The notes under the pieces were generated by a model that saw nothing but the letters and a program-made list of their open reading frames with translations, was not told where the DNA came from and did not search any database. Shown in pieces: positions 51,847 to 60,918 of a stretch of DNA of 64,000 nt. Every line of letters starts with the position of its first letter. The first letter of the stretch is position 1. The translations under genes were made by a program, and so were the position numbers. The DNA is from Clostridia bacterium (GTDB taxonomy: Bacteria; Bacillota; Clostridia; Christensenellales; Aristaeellaceae): the NCBI GenBank assembly GCA_017448975.1, contig JAFSKN010000015.1:62001-126000 (forward strand). The letters are read 5' to 3'.

Positions 51847-53754
51847 TTATTCCTTTCCCGGCGACATGCAGGCCATGGCGATCCCCGCGCCAAGGGGCAG
51901 CGCGTACACCAGCATGGTCATGCCCCACGCGGCAGTCCGGACGCTGTCGGTGGAGACAGCTTCCGTGGTGTTCGTGCTGATATAGGATCTGTAGAGGAAC
52001 AGGGAAAAATCCATGTGTCCATAAAGATAAACATTCGACCCTCGGATTTCGCCAATTCCCAGCACAAGGGCCATCATCGCCACCGCCGCCGCGTTCCGAA
52101 CGCATGCCCCCATCGACGCCGGTCGGGACAGCGCCAGCACAGCGGCCAGCGCCAGGGTCAGCGGATTCAGAAGCCAGCACAGCGCCACCGCAAAAGCGGT
52201 GTCGGCAAGCCCCATCGCGCGAATCAGCATGTATTTGGTGATCCACATTTGGCTGAGAGAAAGCAGCGCAAACACGAAGACAGCCCGGGATACCGCGCCC
52301 GGCGCGCCTTTCTTTCCGGCAAGCAGCTGGATAAGCAGGAAGAAGCCGAAGCCCAGCACGCCAGTTATAATCATTTCAGCCAGCGTATTCTTTAAAGCTT
52401 CCGTGAGTTTTGCGCTGGAAAAAACGCTGCCGGCGCTGCGGACCGCCAGGAATCCGCCGAGAATGAGCAGGAGCGCCGCGGCAATGCCCGGAACGGCATC
52501 AGCGAATTTCTCAGACTTTTTTATTGGATCCTGTTCCGTCCGATTGATCATCGCGGCCAAAAGCGCGATGCCAATTGCGGCGAACAGAAGATTGATCAGG
52601 GCCGTCATCACATATCCGGCGGAGCCGACGGAGTATTGACCCATGTATAAGCCGTATTCATACAGGAGGCGATCCGCGCTCATCCCGTTTCCGCCCGTGC
52701 CCATGGGATACAGTGAAATGACGCCGTTTGTGCCGCTGAGCATCGTGATAATGCGCATCGCGGGCACGATCAGGGCAGCCCGGAGCCCTTTATCCCCAAA
52801 GCGGCATGACAGCAGCGCGCCGGCAGCCAGAGAAAGACCGCACCAGGGAAGCGCGTCGCAGATCGCTTTCGTGAGGACGATGGCGTCCGGATTGATCAGA
52901 AGGGTTTCCCAGGCGAGGCGCGGGACCGCCATCAGCAGAAGACCGGCCGCAATGCTTATTTTCCGGACGGCGTTTCCGCTTTTGCCCAGGGCCGCGCCCG
53001 CAAAGCCCGCCGCCGCGGCCAGCCCCGCCCCTGCCGCACCGTAGAGGACAGAATTGAGTATGGCAGGAAAATACCTGGCGTTGTTCACTAATGCTTGAAC
53101 GTTTTTCAGACCCACAAAAGGGCTTCCAAATATCCCGCGGTTCACTCGATAATTTTCCATGGAAAGGATCGTTTCCGCGGCGAAAAACAGCAGCGTAACC
53201 GTGAGAAAAACACCGGTCAGGATCCAGATCAGGCCGGAACCCCCGGTCTGGGCGTCCGCCGTTTTGTCAGTCAGCCCCTGTTCATTCCCCTCGGCCGTCT
53301 CCCTGCCGGTATCGCGGCAGACGGGAACGCCCGCCGGGCCCACGTACTCGCTTTGCCCAAAGGCCAGGATCGGGTAGAAGATGACGGGCAGAAAAAACAG
53401 GCCGACGGTAAAGCCGCCGCCTTTCCCGTAGGAAAGGGAAGCCTTATGGCAGCCGATGATGTACATGATCAAAAGTACAATGGACAGGATCAAGGCCAGC
53501 ACCTGAATCGACGCCGTCAGCAGCGAAAGAAGGCTTACCGCCAGAATGGCGGCCCAGGCTCCGACGCTCCAGGTCAATTGATACCATACATAGGCGCCGT
53601 AAATGGGAATCAGGCATTTCCAGCCCTTTTCACCGGCTTTCTCAAAAAGCTTCCATTGCGCGATGATCGTGGTCACAATCGATGCCAGAATCACGATTAC
53701 GGCAAGGATCAGCGCGGCATCGCCCGAACCGCTGCTATAATATGAAGAACGCAT
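51847..53754 (-). CDS. DUF5684 domain fused to two ABC-permease-like membrane halves
   Basis: 635 residues, about eighteen hydrophobic helices. Residues 1-130 match DUF5684 (LFEKAGEKGWKCLIPIYGAYVWY). After a soluble linker (about 137-170), the segment VGLKNVQALVNNARYFPAILNSV and the later LLYEYGLYMGQYSVGSAGYVMTALI resemble LplB-type sugar permeases; the region after KLTEALKNTLAEMIITGV resembles the partner YtcP type. No EAA loop with full consensus is seen and no binding protein lies beside it, so transport is doubtful. ATG follows AGGGAGG. It is upstream of GH115 and may sense or import its substrate. Confidence 0.5.
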   Translation of the reverse strand: MRSSYYSSGSGDAALILAVIVILASIVTTIIAQWKLFEKAGEKGWKCLIPIYGAYVWYQLTWSVGAWAAILAVSLLSLLTASIQVLALILSIVLLIMYIIGCHKASLSYGKGGGFTVGLFFLPVIFYPILAFGQSEYVGPAGVPVCRDTGRETAEGNEQGLTDKTADAQTGGSGLIWILTGVFLTVTLLFFAAETILSMENYRVNRGIFGSPFVGLKNVQALVNNARYFPAILNSVLYGAAGAGLAAAAGFAGAALGKSGNAVRKISIAAGLLLMAVPRLAWETLLINPDAIVLTKAICDALPWCGLSLAAGALLSCRFGDKGLRAALIVPAMRIITMLSGTNGVISLYPMGTGGNGMSADRLLYEYGLYMGQYSVGSAGYVMTALINLLFAAIGIALLAAMINRTEQDPIKKSEKFADAVPGIAAALLLILGGFLAVRSAGSVFSSAKLTEALKNTLAEMIITGVLGFGFFLLIQLLAGKKGAPGAVSRAVFVFALLSLSQMWITKYMLIRAMGLADTAFAVALCWLLNPLTLALAAVLALSRPASMGACVRNAAAVAMMALVLGIGEIRGSNVYLYGHMDFSLFLYRSYISTNTTEAVSTDSVRTAAWGMTMLVYALPLGAGIAMACMSPGKE

Positions 53755-53974
53755 GCGATCTGCCTCCCTATGAAATGCATGGAATATTCCGGATGCTTAT
53801 ACCGCGTATCCGCAGCGCGCGGCGGCAGCGAAATATTTGTACCCCGCCCGCAGTACAGAAAGAATTCGGGAAACGGTCTGTGTGATGCTGTATGTATATT
53901 ACACCATGGGCGTTTCATCTGTCAATCAAGAAATACATGAAATGTCCAGGATCATTCCGGTTTAAATTTGGGGC

Positions 53975-54003
53975 TTGACGATTGCCTTTATAATAGGTAT
54001 GAT
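53975..54003 (+). promoter_or_regulatory. sigma-A promoter of the hydratase gene
   Basis: TTGACG (53975-53980), 17 bases, TATGAT (53998-54003), about 50 bases before ATG 54053. The rest of this 298-base divergent gap shows no other clear feature. Confidence 0.7.
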
Positions 54004-54052
54004 ATGAAAAGTTCCCCGATAAAGGAGATTACTGTACGAAGGGAGAACCCTC

Positions 54053-56329
54053 ATGTTGAAACTGTATGATTCCGGCGTATATCTGCTTCATGGCCGTGAA
54101 GTGGTGACGGACGCGCGGGAAGCGGAAAAGCGGACGGGCAAACCCGTCTGCAAAGAAGAAGCCCAAAAGGGCACCATCGCCTACGGCATCCTGAAAAAGC
54201 ACAATAAAAGCGGGGATATGGATCACCTGCAAATGCGCTTTGACAGCCTGACCAGCCACGATATCACCTATGTGGGCATCATCCAGACCGCCCGCGCCTC
54301 CGGCATGAAGGAATTCCCCATGCCCTATGTGCTCACCAACTGCCACAACAGCCTGTGCGCCGTGGGCGGCACCATCAACGAGGACGACCACATGTTTGCC
54401 CTCAGCGCGGCCCACAAGTACGGCGGCGTTTACGTGCCCGCCAACATGGCCGTCATTCACTCCTTCAACCGGGAAATGATGGCGGGCTGCGGCAAAATGA
54501 TTTTAGGGTCCGATTCCCACACCCGCTACGGCGCTATCGGCACCTTGGGCGTAGGCGAGGGCGGCGGCGAGCTGGCCAAGCAACTGGTAGGCCGTTCCTA
54601 CGATTTGGCCCGTCCCGGCGTCGTGCTGATCTATTTGGACGGCGAACCCAAGCCCGGCGTGGGTCCCCAGGACGTGGCCCTGCAAATCTGCGGCGCGGTG
54701 TACGCAAACGGCTATGTGAAAAACAAGGTGATGGAATTCGTGGGCCCGGGCGTGAAGAAGCTGCCCATGGAATACCGCAACGGCATCGATGTGATGACCA
54801 CGGAAACCACCTGCTGGAGCTCCATTTGGGAGACCGACGAGGCCACGGAAGAATACCTGACGGTTCATGGCCGTTCCGAAGCCTATCAGCAGCTCTCCCC
54901 CGCAGACGTTGCGTATTACGACGGCTGCGTATACATCGACCTGTCCGCCATCGAAAGCACCATCGCCCTGCCCATGCATCCCAGCTACGCCCTCACCATC
55001 CGGGAGCTGCTGGAGAATCCCAAGGACATCCTGCAAGCCTGTGAAGAAAAGGCCAACAAGCAGATCGTGGGCGCGAAGCTCGACCTTACGAGCAAGGTCC
55101 ACGACGGCGGCGTGTGGGTGGAACAGGGCCTGGTGGCGGGCTGCTCCGGCGGCACGTTTGACAACATGTGCGCGGTGGCCGACATCCTGCGGGGCCAGTC
55201 CATCGGCAACGGGGCGTTCACCATGAGCGTGTATCCCGGCTCCATGCCCGCTTACCTGCAATTGCTGCGCAACGGCGCGCTTGCGGACATTGCCGCCGCG
55301 GGCGCCATCATCCGCGAATGCTTCTGCGGCCCCTGCTTCGGCGCGGGCGATACCCCCGCCAACGGCGAATTTTCCATCCGCCACACCACCCGCAACTTCC
55401 CCAACCGGGAAGGCAGCAAGCCCGGCGAAGGCCAGATGGCGGGCGTGGCCCTCATGGACGCCCGTTCCATCGCCGCCACCGCCATCAACCACGGCAGGCT
55501 GACCCCGGCCACCGATTTGGATATCAAGTATCAGAAGTATCCTTACGCTTTCGACAAATCCGTGTACGACAAGCGGGTGTATTTCGGTTTCGGCAAGGCG
55601 GAGCCGGAGCATGAATTACAGTTCGGCCCCAACATCAAGGACTGGCCCGAGCAGCCCGCCCTGACGGACGATCTGCTGGTGAAGGTTTGCTCCTACATCA
55701 CCGACCCGGTGACCACCACCGACGAGCTAATTCCCTCCGGCGAAGCCTCCTCCTACCGCTCCAACCCCGAACGCCTCAGCGAATTTACCCTTTCCCGCAA
55801 AGATCCCCAGTACGTGGGCCGCAGCAAGGCCGTGCGCCAGATCGAGCGCGACCGCATCGCGGGCAAGGGTCTGCCGGAAGAAGTGAGGCAGGTATACGAA
55901 ACGCTGGGCAAAGTGGTCAAGGTCGATCCGGAACATACCGACATCGGCTCCACCATCTTCGCCGTGAAGCCCGGCGACGGCTCCGCCCGGGAGCAGGCCG
56001 CGTCCTGCCAGCGCGTATTAGGCGCTTCCGCCAATCTGGCCAAGGAATACGCCACCAAGCGCTATCGCAGCAACTGCATCAACTGGGGCATCGCGCCGCT
56101 GCTGGTGAAGGATGAAACCGCTTTCGCCATAAATGATTGGGTATTCATTCCCGGCCTGCGCCGCGCCGTGCTGGAGGGCGCGCCGGAATTCACCGCCTAC
56201 GCCGTCAAACCGGACGGAAAAGTGACCCCCTTCCCCGTCAGCCTTGGGGCGCTCACCCCCGACGAACGGCAGATCATCGCCGACGGGTGCCTGATCAACT
56301 ACTACCGGAATCATCCTGTAAACGACTGA
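54053..56329 (+). CDS. aconitase-family hydratase (YbhJ-like)
   Basis: 758 residues. Aconitase-type features: NCHNSLC, GGVYVPANMAVIHSF, LGSDSHTRYGAIGTLGVGEGGGE, and iron-sulphur ligands in GCSGGTFDN and CFCGPCFG; the C-terminal swivel domain contains YRSNCINWGIAPLL. The layout resembles E. coli YbhJ, a hydratase of unknown substrate, rather than canonical AcnA or homoaconitase. It is alone, without citrate synthase or isocitrate dehydrogenase genes nearby. GGGAG precedes the ATG. The substrate is unknown. Confidence 0.88.
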   Translation: MLKLYDSGVYLLHGREVVTDAREAEKRTGKPVCKEEAQKGTIAYGILKKHNKSGDMDHLQMRFDSLTSHDITYVGIIQTARASGMKEFPMPYVLTNCHNSLCAVGGTINEDDHMFALSAAHKYGGVYVPANMAVIHSFNREMMAGCGKMILGSDSHTRYGAIGTLGVGEGGGELAKQLVGRSYDLARPGVVLIYLDGEPKPGVGPQDVALQICGAVYANGYVKNKVMEFVGPGVKKLPMEYRNGIDVMTTETTCWSSIWETDEATEEYLTVHGRSEAYQQLSPADVAYYDGCVYIDLSAIESTIALPMHPSYALTIRELLENPKDILQACEEKANKQIVGAKLDLTSKVHDGGVWVEQGLVAGCSGGTFDNMCAVADILRGQSIGNGAFTMSVYPGSMPAYLQLLRNGALADIAAAGAIIRECFCGPCFGAGDTPANGEFSIRHTTRNFPNREGSKPGEGQMAGVALMDARSIAATAINHGRLTPATDLDIKYQKYPYAFDKSVYDKRVYFGFGKAEPEHELQFGPNIKDWPEQPALTDDLLVKVCSYITDPVTTTDELIPSGEASSYRSNPERLSEFTLSRKDPQYVGRSKAVRQIERDRIAGKGLPEEVRQVYETLGKVVKVDPEHTDIGSTIFAVKPGDGSAREQAASCQRVLGASANLAKEYATKRYRSNCINWGIAPLLVKDETAFAINDWVFIPGLRRAVLEGAPEFTAYAVKPDGKVTPFPVSLGALTPDERQIIADGCLINYYRNHPVND

Positions 56330-56342
56330 CACCTAATTGCAG

Positions 56343-56396
56343 GGAGGGTTCGGAAGGAAGCGTTCCTCCCGGACTCTCCTTGTTTTCTGACAGGAG
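56343..56396 (+). terminator. imperfect terminator after the hydratase gene
   Basis: GGAGGGTTCGGAAGGAA pairs imperfectly with TTCCTCCCGGACTCTCC (56344-56383), followed by TTGTTTTCTG. It separates the hydratase from the nuclease gene, whose AAAGGAGG site starts at 56400. Confidence 0.5.
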
Positions 56397-56412
56397 CAGA
56401 AAGGAGGAAAGC

Positions 56413-57603
56413 ATGAGCGAATTGCAAAAATATGATGCCGCCGTTCAAGCGATTAAAACGGCTATTCTGCAGAGCCAGTACGATGCTGCCAGATCCGTCA
56501 ATGAAAAACAGCTGGTGCTTTATTTTGGCATCGGAAAATATATTTCTGTGAATTCCCGGAAAGGCTGCTGGGGAAAAGGCGCAATCGACGCCATTAGTGA
56601 ACGGTTGGAAAAGGAGCTTCCGGGATTAAGAGGTTTTTCCGCGAGGAATCTGCGCAATATGCGTTTGTTTTATGAGGAATGGACATATCTTGACGCAGCG
56701 TTTCAATCCGAAAATGAGGCATGTTTCGGCCAACTTCATTTGGCAGACGATTCTGCCAAAATCGATGCGGGAACGTTCCTGCAAATTTGGCAGAAGCGTC
56801 TGCCAAATTCGAGTGCTTTCCCATTGGACGACTTCCTTCATATCGGTTTCTCGCATCATACTCTCATTCTCTCAAAAGTAAAAGCGCTTGGCGAGCGACT
56901 GTTTTATATCCGGCGCGCGGCGGATGAAAAGCTCAGCTACGACAGCTTAAAGCGGAGCATAGCCGCTGACGATTATCATCACCAGGGAAATCTTCCAAAT
57001 AATTTTGTTCGGGCGCTTCCAGCAGCCGATCAGGCATTTCGGGCAATCAGCACTTTCAAAGATGAATACCTGCTGGATTTCATAAACGTGGAAGAATTGG
57101 GAATCAGGGACAGACAGGATTTGGATGAAAGCGTTGTCGAAAATGCAATCATCCACAATGTAAAGAATTTTATTCTGACATTTGGTAAAGACTTCGCTTT
57201 TATTCAGAATCAGTATCATCTTGATGCATTCGGCGAAGACCAGTACATCGATCTTTTGTTTTTCAACCGCGCCTTAAACTGCCTTATCGCTGTTGAACTG
57301 AAAACGGGAAAATTTAAAACCTCGTATTTAGGACAATTGCAGGGGTATTTAAGCGTGCTGGATGGCTTCGAGCGGAAACCCCATGAAAACCCGTCCATCG
57401 GTCTTATCCTTTGTAAAGATATGAACAAATCCTTCGTTGACTATGTTATACAGGATTACAGCAAACCGATGGGCGTGGCTACTTATAAAACATCAAAGGA
57501 TATGTCTGAAGAATTGAGGGAAGCACTCCCGGATATTGAAGACTTGCGGAAACTGCTTGATCGGGAAGAAAATGATGCCCAGAATCCGAATCAGCAGAGG
57601 TGA
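56413..57603 (+). CDS. YhcG/DUF1016-type PDDEXK nuclease-domain protein
   Basis: 396 residues. The N-terminal part (VNEKQLVLYFGIGKYISVN, FSARNLRNMRLFYEEW) is DUF1016_N; the C-terminal part is the YhcG PDDEXK nuclease domain, with D in YIDLLFFN and E-x-K in VELKTGKF. Members are often linked to mobile DNA or defence islands, though the role is unproven. AGGAGG precedes ATG 56413. The gene is visibly richer in A+T than its neighbours, suggesting transfer. Residues about 105-133 between the two domains are written in a pair of palindromes (see 56739). Confidence 0.88.
   Translation: MSELQKYDAAVQAIKTAILQSQYDAARSVNEKQLVLYFGIGKYISVNSRKGCWGKGAIDAISERLEKELPGLRGFSARNLRNMRLFYEEWTYLDAAFQSENEACFGQLHLADDSAKIDAGTFLQIWQKRLPNSSAFPLDDFLHIGFSHHTLILSKVKALGERLFYIRRAADEKLSYDSLKRSIAADDYHHQGNLPNNFVRALPAADQAFRAISTFKDEYLLDFINVEELGIRDRQDLDESVVENAIIHNVKNFILTFGKDFAFIQNQYHLDAFGEDQYIDLLFFNRALNCLIAVELKTGKFKTSYLGQLQGYLSVLDGFERKPHENPSIGLILCKDMNKSFVDYVIQDYSKPMGVATYKTSKDMSEELREALPDIEDLRKLLDREENDAQNPNQQR
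56739..56809. repeat. two near-identical palindromes inside the nuclease gene
   Basis: TTTGGCAGA/TCTGCCAAA (56739-56760, 4-base loop) and AATTTGGCAGA/TCTGCCAAATT (56784-56809, 4-base loop). The unit TTTGGCAGA thus occurs four times in 71 bases of coding sequence, in the loop between the two domains of the protein. Confidence 0.85.
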
Positions 57604-57608
57604 CCGCC

Positions 57609-58001
57609 ATGAAGGTGTTAAGTCTGACGGAGCCTTACGCGACACTGATTAAAAAAGGAATCAAAACAATAGAGACCCGTGGCTGGAAAACAAGCTATCG
57701 TGGAAAGCTATACATTCATGCCAGTTCTACACGAATACCGAAAGAAACGAAGGTTAATCAGGCGTTAATGTCTCTTGTAAATCCGGAGGAACTCAATTAT
57801 GGGATGATTGTCTGCTCCTGCGAGTTGGCTGATTGCATCTTAATGGCAGAAGCCTTTATTGATAAAGTGAAGAAGAATCAAAATGAGTTTGCTTCAGGGA
57901 TATACGCGCCAGGAAGATACGCGTGGATTCTGAAAAACATCATTGTGCTGGATCAACCGATTCCAGCCAAAGGACATCTTGGAATATGGAACTTGGATTG
58001 A
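57609..58001 (+). CDS. ASCH-domain protein
   Basis: 130 residues. ASCH/PUA-like fold: KVLSLTEPYATLIKKGIKTIETRGWKTSYRGKLYIHAS at the start and GRYAWILKNI near the end. ASCH proteins bind RNA or act as small nucleases or deaminases; here no catalytic set is certain. ATG 57609 lies 6 bases past the nuclease stop, with AGAGGTG as ribosome site. A+T-rich like the preceding gene, so the two probably arrived together. Confidence 0.85.
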   Translation: MKVLSLTEPYATLIKKGIKTIETRGWKTSYRGKLYIHASSTRIPKETKVNQALMSLVNPEELNYGMIVCSCELADCILMAEAFIDKVKKNQNEFASGIYAPGRYAWILKNIIVLDQPIPAKGHLGIWNLD

Positions 58002-58024
58002 TCAAGCAGCAATCGTCAGCGCCC

Positions 58025-58139
58025 GGATATTTATTTAGGATATTTATTTAGTCGAATGAAGTATTTTCAGGGTAGAAAAAACGATCATTCTATTATATAA
58101 TGAGGGCGGACGCTGGGTTTTCCCGTGCCCGCCCTTTCA
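58025..58139 (+). promoter_or_regulatory. promoter region and leader hairpin of the mannan locus
   Basis: Two exact 13-base direct repeats GGATATTTATTTA stand at 58025-58037 and 58038-58050. A -10 box TATAAT lies at 58096-58101 with a weak TAGAAA (58073-58078) 17 bases upstream. The transcript would begin with a strong hairpin AGGGCGG/CCGCCCT (58103-58139) with an inner GGG/CCC and a T run after it, which could act as attenuator. The direct repeats are a candidate operator. Confidence 0.55.
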
Positions 58140-58170
58140 GTCGTTCCTGAAAAAAGGAGGATTGCCTTTT

Positions 58171-59190
58171 ATGCACTGTATCGCTCTTCCCGATGCCCGT
58201 TTTCTGCCCCTGGGCAGGCATGACCCCAAGGAGGAAAGAACCAGCCTGTGGTGGTCCGGCTCCGGCGTGCGGGTGAAATTGGCCTGCAAAACGCTGGAAG
58301 CGGAAATCACGGCCAGCGCCCGGGATCACGCGCCCTGGATGGGCGTGCTGATGGACGGCGCGCCTGTGGCCCGGTTTCCCCTGCTGCCCGGCACCCACCG
58401 CTATCCCCTGCTGGCGGGGCTGGACGCGGGCTTTGTCCATGAAGTTTCCATCATCCGGGACAGCCAGCCCAGCTACGACGAGGACGGCCCCATTTACCTG
58501 AACGCCGTGTATACCGACGGGACGCCGGAGCGCCCGGCGGAGAGGCCTTTGCTGATCGAGTTCATCGGCGACAGCCTCACCGTGGGCGAGGGCTGCTTAG
58601 GGCCGGAATCGGCGGAGGAATGGCGGATGGTGTGGATCTCCCATATGCCCGCCTTCCCCACCCTGGTTTCCGAAAAGCTGAACGCCGAAAAGCGGGTGAT
58701 CGCCTTAGGCGGCTGGGGCGCGGCCCGCAGCTGGGACAATCAGACCGAATCCCGCATCGGACGCATCTACGGCCGGCTTTGCGCCATTACCCCCGGCGGC
58801 GACAGGCCCGCCGATTTCCCCGAACGCCCCGCCGACGCGGTGGTGATCAATTTGGGCACCAACGACGCTTCCGCCCTGTTCAAGATGACCGAGGCGGAAC
58901 GCGCCGCCGCCGAAGAAGAGCTGCGCGTCCGCGCCGGGGAGCTCATGGAAATGGCCCGTGCCCACAATCCCAAGGCCCTGATCCTGTGGGCCTACGGCCT
59001 GTGCGGCAGGCAGGTGGAGCCCATGCTGCAAGCCGCCGTGCAGGATCGGCGAATTGCCGGGGATCAAAACGTGCGCTACCTGTCCCTCACCCCCGCCGCT
59101 TCCAACGGTTCCCGCATGCATCCCAGCCGGGAAGCCCATCAAAAAGCGGCGGAAGAAATCACGGAAGTCATCAAGAGCCTGCTGGCATGA
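58171..59190 (+). CDS. SGNH/GDSL carbohydrate esterase (CE2-like)
   Basis: 339 residues. A beta-rich N-terminal domain of about 120 residues precedes the SGNH hydrolase: Ser in FIGDSLTVGEG, Asn in NLGTND, and Asp/His in SRMHPSREAH. This two-domain layout is that of CE2 acetyl esterases, which deacetylate mannan, xylan or their oligosaccharides. No signal peptide, so it acts in the cytosol on imported material. AAAGGAGG precedes ATG 58171. First gene of the carbohydrate locus. Confidence 0.85.
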   Translation: MHCIALPDARFLPLGRHDPKEERTSLWWSGSGVRVKLACKTLEAEITASARDHAPWMGVLMDGAPVARFPLLPGTHRYPLLAGLDAGFVHEVSIIRDSQPSYDEDGPIYLNAVYTDGTPERPAERPLLIEFIGDSLTVGEGCLGPESAEEWRMVWISHMPAFPTLVSEKLNAEKRVIALGGWGAARSWDNQTESRIGRIYGRLCAITPGGDRPADFPERPADAVVINLGTNDASALFKMTEAERAAAEEELRVRAGELMEMARAHNPKALILWAYGLCGRQVEPMLQAAVQDRRIAGDQNVRYLSLTPAASNGSRMHPSREAHQKAAEEITEVIKSLLA

Positions 59191-59214
59191 CCGATCAGGA
59201 AGGAGTGCTATTTA

Positions 59215-60891
59215 ATGAATAACATCGATGCCCTGTACCAGCGCTGGCTGGAGGAAGCGGACGCTTCCCTGCAAGCGGAATTGAAAGCCATGGACAACGC
59301 CAAAAAAGAGGACGCCTTTTACCGGGATTTGGCTTTCGGCACCGGGGGCCTGCGGGGCGTGATCGGCGCGGGCACAAACCGCATGAACGTGCACACCGTT
59401 GCCAAAGCCAGTCAGGGCTTGGCCGATTACGTGGTGAAGCGTTTCCCGGCGGATCAGCGGAAAATCGCCGTCAGCTACGATTCCCGCATCCTGAGCGACG
59501 TGTTTGCCAAAGTGGCCTCCGGCGTGTTCGCGGCCAACGGCATCCAGGCCATGATCTATCGGGAACTCATGCCCACCCCTTGCCTGTCCTTCGCCGTTCG
59601 GGCGCTGGGCTGCGCCGCGGGCGTCATGGTCACCGCCAGCCACAACCCCGCCAAGTACAACGGCTACAAGGTGTACGGGGCCGACGGCTGCCAGATCACC
59701 ACCGAAGCGGCGGCGGAAATCCTCAGCGAAATTCAGAAATTAGACGTGTTCACCGGCGCAAAGCGCATGGACTTTGAAGCGGGCCTGCAAAGCGGCTTGA
59801 TTTCCTTTATTCCCGATCAGGTGTACACCGATTTCGTGGAGGAAGTGAAAAAACAGAGCCTGCTGGGCAGCGAAACGGTGGATAAGGGCGTAGCCATCGT
59901 GTACTCGCCTCTCAACGGTACGGGCCTAAAGCCCGTCCTGCGCACCCTGCGGGAAAGCGGCTATGAAAACGTCACCGTGGTGAAGGAGCAGGAACAGCCC
60001 GACGGACATTTCCCCACCTGCCCCTATCCCAACCCCGAAATACGGGAAGCCATGCAGTTGGGTCTTGAATACGCCGCCAAGCTGAACGCCGATCTGCTCC
60101 TTGCCACCGACCCGGACTGCGACCGCTGCGGTATCGCCGTGCGAAACGAAAACGGAGAATACGAGCTGCTTTCCGGCAACGAAACCGGTCTGCTGCTGCT
60201 GGATTATGTGTGTTCCCGCCGCCTTGCCCTGGGGAACATGCCGGAAAATCCCGTGCTGGTGAAAACCATCGTGACCACCGACATGGCGGAGCGCATCGCC
60301 GCCCATTACGGCGTGGAGACCCGCAACGTGCTCACCGGCTTCAAGTTCATCGGCGAAACCATCGGGAAGCTGGAAGCGGAAGGGCACCCGGAACGGTACG
60401 TTTTCGGCTTCGAGGAAAGCTACGGTTACCTGTCCGGCACCTATGTGCGGGATAAGGACGCCGTGGACGCCGCTTTTCTGATCTGCGAAATGTTCGCCTG
60501 GTACAAGCAGCAGGGCATCAGCCTCCTGCAAAAGCTGAACGCCCTCTACGGGGAATACGGTTATTGCCTCAACACCCTGCACAGCTACGAATTCGAGGGC
60601 GCGGCGGGCTTTGAAAAAATGCAGCAGATCATGCAGTCCTTCCGCACGGGCCAAAAAACCCTGGGCGGGCGTGACATTGAACAGCTGCTGGACTACGCCC
60701 CCGGTTTGGACGGCCTGCCCAAGTCCGACGTGCTGAAATTCCGCCTGTCCGGCGGGGCCTCCGCCGTGGTGCGGCCCTCCGGCACGGAACCCAAGCTGAA
60801 AATCTACATCTCCGTTTCCGCCCCCAATCGCGCGGAAGCGGCGGCGGAAGAAAAGAAGCTGGCGGACGATCTGGCGAAATTCATGGCGTAA
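59215..60891 (+). CDS. phosphoglucomutase/phosphomannomutase
   Basis: 558 residues of the alpha-D-phosphohexomutase family. The phosphoserine loop TASHNP is near residue 141, the metal loop DPDCDRCG near 302, the sugar loop GFEESYGY near 397 and the phosphate-binding RPSGTEPK near 520. It interconverts hexose-1- and hexose-6-phosphates. Placed two genes before a GH130 phosphorylase, it could convert the mannose-1-phosphate formed there to mannose-6-phosphate. GGAAGGAG precedes the ATG. Confidence 0.93.
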   Translation: MNNIDALYQRWLEEADASLQAELKAMDNAKKEDAFYRDLAFGTGGLRGVIGAGTNRMNVHTVAKASQGLADYVVKRFPADQRKIAVSYDSRILSDVFAKVASGVFAANGIQAMIYRELMPTPCLSFAVRALGCAAGVMVTASHNPAKYNGYKVYGADGCQITTEAAAEILSEIQKLDVFTGAKRMDFEAGLQSGLISFIPDQVYTDFVEEVKKQSLLGSETVDKGVAIVYSPLNGTGLKPVLRTLRESGYENVTVVKEQEQPDGHFPTCPYPNPEIREAMQLGLEYAAKLNADLLLATDPDCDRCGIAVRNENGEYELLSGNETGLLLLDYVCSRRLALGNMPENPVLVKTIVTTDMAERIAAHYGVETRNVLTGFKFIGETIGKLEAEGHPERYVFGFEESYGYLSGTYVRDKDAVDAAFLICEMFAWYKQQGISLLQKLNALYGEYGYCLNTLHSYEFEGAAGFEKMQQIMQSFRTGQKTLGGRDIEQLLDYAPGLDGLPKSDVLKFRLSGGASAVVRPSGTEPKLKIYISVSAPNRAEAAAEEKKLADDLAKFMA

Positions 60892-60918
60892 CGCCCTTGC
60901 ACTCAGGAGGATGAAGAT

